Positions 59,891 through 63,315 of a stretch of DNA of 63,315 nt are shown here, one piece after another. A program made the translations under genes and the position numbers. Every line of letters starts with the position of its first letter. The first letter of the stretch is position 1. This stretch comes from Terana coerulea (taxonomy: Eukaryota; Basidiomycota; Agaricomycetes; Polyporales; Phanerochaetaceae), in NCBI GenBank assembly GCA_024811115.1, contig JAKOGH010000400.1, forward strand, positions 1 through 63,315. Direction: 5' to 3'. The notes under the pieces were generated by a model. That model was not told the origin of the DNA, did no database searches, and saw nothing but the letters and a program-made list of their open reading frames with translations.

Positions 59891-60232
59891 TGGTGCCTAC
59901 TTATAAAACCACCGTCCATAAGCCGTGCATGCACAGCCGTGGACGGTTCTGGTAGCAGCGGTGGATGCGGCGAGACGGCCACGTACCTCGTTTGTAAGGG
60001 AGCCCCTCCCTTTCATGGCCTTGCTCTATCCATCACCTGGCCCTCCGTTGTCGTGAAGTGTCGCTTGGGTCCTGGTGGTGTGCGTGGTAGGTGATCGCGA
60101 CGCAGCTGATGCGTCGGTTAGAGATGGGGGACTGAGGGGATGAAGGTGATGCCAAACGCGAAGGCTTCAGAGACGTTGAGGTGCTTTAACAGGCCTGATA
60201 GGTCATAAATGATGTGTGCAAGGACAAAATCA

Positions 60233-60310
60233 AGCTGCTATGGCGCAGTTGTTAACCTTCTGGGTGAGTTAACTGAGGTGGTCCTGGGTTTAAGTCCATG
60301 TGTGTGCATT
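60233..60310 (+). repeat. tRNA-derived SINE-like head
   Basis: The stretch contains TGGCGCAGTTG, which fits the A box of Pol III promoters, and GGGTTTAAGTCC about 50 bp further, which fits a slightly altered B box. An AT-rich tail follows. It does not fold as an intact tRNA by eye. A SINE or decayed tRNA pseudogene is the best reading. Confidence 0.5.
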
Positions 60311-61014
60311 GTGTTTATGTTTTATAATTGTCCTTTTTAGCCCAACCCATTAACAAAACATACAGAATGGATCAGTTACTCTTTTAGAGCTGTTATAATA
60401 TTTAAAAGTGATTACAACTTGTTGTTCAATTGTGGCTGTCATATTTTAAAAAATAGACAATCCAAACATAAGCAGCTCCTTTTTGGCAGTTATATAGAGC
60501 TGTATTAACTCTAAAAGTGTAATGGTATAAGTATGTATATTAGCTGATTAGCAAAAAAAGCGAGGGAAAGAACTAAATTAGCTGAAAACAATATAATAAT
60601 AAGGGTTTAAATAATAAATAAAAGCAATAGCAAAATATGTGTCATAAGCTCTAAGTAATGTTGTAAATGTAGCACAAATAATAAGCAAATAAGTAAGAAG
60701 ATAATGATAAACTATTGATAAAACATGAAATAGTGAGAAATTAGGCAAAAAGAAACTTAGTAAATAAGCTAATGAAAGCATGTAATAAGGCATTGGTAAG
60801 TGATGAAAAGTCAGTTAGGTAATAAAAAGCCACTAACAAGTAGCGGGTTAGAATGTTAAAAGGCAAAAAACTGTTTAGCAAGCTAATAGAGGTAAATTAG
60901 CTAAATGAGCTATATTTTAAAAAGCATTTTCACAAAAAGTAGAAAAGAGCATAATAGACAACTTAGCACTAAAAAGAAGTATAAACCACAGATTAGAAGG
61001 AGGGGTTTTTCCAG
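60311..61014. other. AT-rich gene-free stretch
   Basis: Very AT-rich, with simple words such as AAATAA and AGCTAATTAG. The 71-codon hydrophobic minus-strand frame at 60578-60793 reflects composition. It may be the tail of the SINE-like element or another decayed repeat. Confidence 0.4.
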
Positions 61015-62519
61015 ATGTTGCCTCCAACTCCGAATCCACCAGCTCTCGACCGCAACTCTCTTATCATCGACGGTCATACACAATCCAAAGACGCAGTAAT
61101 CGCGCTATGGCTAACCTCAGGGCGGGCCGAAAGCTCACTGTCCGTACTCTGCGAGCACGCCGGATCGACGCTAGAGGACATCCAGATGAAGCGGGTGTGG
61201 GACTCCACGGAGTTCTCGGGCGAAGATATGATAAATGCGCAGATTTGTGCGCCGTCCTTGTATGTGTTGGAGGTACAGTCTGTCTGGCTGTTACAGAGAT
61301 TGTCACGCTTTGAGAAGCCTGGAGACAAGTCGCACAAGGACGTTGAGGTCGCATACGAGCATTTCGAGGACCCCGTCTGGTCTGCAAGCAATAGTGCAGA
61401 TCCTAAACATGCATCCGGTGCCCACTGGTCGGGTATTGCACAGACAAGACCTGCCGCTGATTATTATGGAGCATCGAATACTGGGTCACCATCATCGTCA
61501 GAAAGAAGCCAATCATCCAACAATGAAGACCTACTGCCCGGATCCGATGGCTACATCAGTCAGCCCTCCACAGATGCTGACAAGTCCACGGAATTGCTAA
61601 CAAGGGCGACCGAAGACCTCAGATGGCATTGGAAACCAGGCAAATACCTGCGCATAGCATCAACGAGGCAAGAATTTAATGTGACCCTTCCTACACACCT
61701 TCTGCACCCATTGGAGCCGTCTATTGTGGAGCACGAGCCATCCGCCATCAGCCCAGCTCATGCCAATGAGCGTAGCTATATTCCCACAGTAACATGGGAG
61801 CTGCCGGCAAAACAGCTTGAGGACACACTCGACATTGCGTGGCAAGCTCTTTTGCCCAACACCGAGGATATTCTGAGCAACATCAATCAGCTACCAACGG
61901 TCGCGGCAGATTTAAATACCCTACCATACAAGGACATCTCCAGTATGTTATGCCTATTCCATTTCAATTAAAAGTAATGCTAACCAAGGGTGATAAAGGC
62001 GCGAAAGCTTCACTGTCAAGGACATTCCATCGCACCTGAGAATTGGGAAGACCGACGGGAGTACGAAGGTGCCTTGCCGGATTTGCCACACTGGATACCC
62101 ACTCGCCAAGATGCGCGACCATGTCGGTTGGCATGTATTGCGCGCGCTACGCAATATTGACCAGGAGGGCCTGAGCGAGGAGTTATGCCATTAACCGCTA
62201 CATCTCGCATACGACTAAGCATTAAATCGAACGCGTACCTAGTTCCAAAGCGAGCCATGCGGCTTCTGGCGGGATAGACGGATGCATCACGCAACTCGTT
62301 TCTAAAGGGCGCGGACACGGAGACTCAGTCAGCATTGTATCAAATTGCCCCTACCACTATACGAAGATGAGCTACGCTGCAGCCAAGAAGTCCACCAAGA
62401 TGGGGCCGTGCACCAACGTACCCATTTACTGTCCCCATGTGTCAACAACAACTAGTACAGCTGTACCAGGTGCGACGCTCTTAACTGGGGACGGAAATAG
62501 TGGTGCAGTCTCCGAGTAA
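61015..62519 (+). CDS. Orphan zinc-finger protein near transposons (probably frameshifted)
   Basis: Exon 1 (61015 to about 61950) encodes some 310 residues beginning MLPPTPNPPALDRNSLIIDG, Ser-rich in the middle, ending LNTLPYKDIS. After an intron, DIPSHLRIG leads to a C2H2-like finger, CRICHTGYPLAKMRDHVGWH (C-x2-C-x12-H-x3-H). A later exon carries a Cys-rich end (DGCITQLVSKG, SNCPYHYTKMSY, GPCTNVPIYCP). The frame shifts at GG 62268-62269. The last part ends in an unrelated tail (VSTTTSTAVPGATLL), so the gene may be truncated. I know the type as an agaricomycete orphan family; its function is unknown. A DNA-binding or element-derived role is possible. Confidence 0.55.
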
Positions 62520-62765
62520 CTAGCTGGGAACAGACCAGCTCGAGACTGGCTTTCTCTATTGCAAACGGTAGCTACTTATACATGTGTAGTCCTAAACTGT
62601 ACAGTACCACTCGGTATCCTCGTGTATGTACTAAAGCGGTCCAGAACAATAGAGAAACATACGGAAACCACGGTATCGATGAGAGAACAATAGATAGGGG
62701 TAGAAGACAATGGAAATGAAAAGAATACTCTAGAGACGCCCAGAAGTTCATGACATAACCCCTCT

Positions 62766-63315
62766 CTAAGGATCACGTCCGCATGATCTATAGAACTCGG
62801 CGTCTCTATCTGTATGACCTATTTCCCAATTGTATAGCCTGGAACCGATATGTCCAATGAACTGATTGACATTGGGTCGGAGCGATAGGGGGAATTGAAT
62901 AGTCAATAGACGAGGGGCGCCTGGTACGCGCTTGTAGAAAGCATTGATGAGATCTTGACAGTGGGTAAGGTTGGATCGCGGTTCCCATGTGTACTTGCGC
63001 GGACGGTTTGTGCTTCCATAGAATCTTGTATTTGAGAATTCCCTTGTCCAGTTTAGCGTCCAGGATCTCTTCAACCTCTGTGTTCTTGTCCATCGATTAG
63101 ATTGGGTACTTCGGGTTCACGTGCCTGGGATTCGAAGGAGGGCTCTTGGAACGGTGAGAGCCACATCTCGTTGACCGTGGGATAGATCTTCCTCCATGCT
63201 TTGGGAAGTTCAAGCTCATAAGCAGAGGCGCCGTGTTTTTGTTTAACGCCCAAATGAGCCGTAGCGCTTGTTGTCAGCTTCTTCATGGTCGATCGGTTGT
63301 GATGTTGGTCCCTTC
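62766..63315 (-). mobile_element. Ty3/Gypsy retrotransposon, 3' end of pol with chromodomain (partial, degenerate)
   Basis: Reading leftwards from the window edge, the C-terminal end of integrase is seen (GASAYELELPKAWRKIYP, then WLSPFQEPSFESQ). A chromodomain follows, EVEEILDAKLDKGILKYKI, with YTWEPRSNLTHCQDLINAF in another frame. The three overlapping stretches lie in different frames, so the copy is broken or carries base errors. Chromodomains of such elements steer integration to heterochromatin. The rest of the element lies beyond the right edge; no LTR is recognised in 62520-62765. Confidence 0.85.

Noticed and set aside
59184..59906. Overlapping long open frames on both strands (up to 221 codons)
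   Set aside because: They lie in a GC-rich tandem repeat with few stops, so several frames are open at once. No start context, splice signal or family motif supports any.
60578..60793. Hydrophobic 71-codon minus-strand frame
   Set aside because: AT-rich DNA produces Tyr/Leu/Phe-rich peptides by composition; no other support.
1..63315. Bacterial-type features (operons, CRISPR, Shine-Dalgarno sites)
   Set aside because: The window is eukaryotic nuclear DNA with spliceosomal introns; no such arrays or sites are present.

Overview
This is nuclear DNA of a filamentous basidiomycete, most likely a wood-decay agaricomycete. The evidence is dense, intron-rich genes with introns mostly of 45-60 nt, a spermidine synthase-saccharopine dehydrogenase fusion gene typical of basidiomycetes, many F-box genes of agaricomycete type, and a secreted-protein family common in these fungi. 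Genus and species cannot be given from the sequence.

Layout. 0-14 kb: a gene tail, an AT-rich hairpin locus, a cinnamyl-type alcohol dehydrogenase (-), the SPE3-LYS9 fusion (+), two tandem membrane-anchored S10 carboxypeptidases (-) and an oligoribonuclease (-). 14-23.5 kb: a Ser/Thr-rich single-pass membrane protein (+), a damaged BTB protein (+), an F-box gene (-), a DUF1349 protein (-) and a Mn superoxide dismutase (-). 23.8-27.1 kb: two head-to-head paralogous F-box genes. 27.4-30.7 kb: a large lectin gene (-), with a paralogue at 48.3-51.6 kb (+). Between them lie a TPR plus CCCH zinc-finger gene (-), a membrane protein (-), the Pol III factor BRF1 (+), a gene-poor stretch (38.4-41.1 kb) and two tandem F-box/LRR genes (-). 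52-55 kb: a secreted protein (+) and a broken F-box gene (-). 55.2 kb to the end is repeat-rich: a 1.48-kb fold-back element, a GC-rich tandem repeat, a SINE-like head, an orphan zinc-finger gene and the tail of a Ty3/Gypsy element with a chromodomain.

Two themes stand out. First, the two large lectin genes share an unusual architecture: a fucose-lectin-type beta-propeller, then a jacalin-like beta-prism, then a long helical C-terminus. They share a 15-nt first coding exon and a second exon of identical length. They are the best candidates here for an undescribed system. Second, at least ten genes carry single-base indels, mostly in short homopolymer runs, including housekeeping genes (SOD2, BRF1). 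Exon lengths close exactly when one base is allowed for at each, so many of these breaks are probably sequence errors rather than biology.

The genes do not form a single pathway. Housekeeping genes (polyamine and lysine synthesis, RNA turnover, Pol III transcription, superoxide defence) are mixed with lineage-specific families (F-box, BTB, lectins, secreted proteins). Exon coordinates in the evidence were worked out by hand from splice signals and reading-frame closure.
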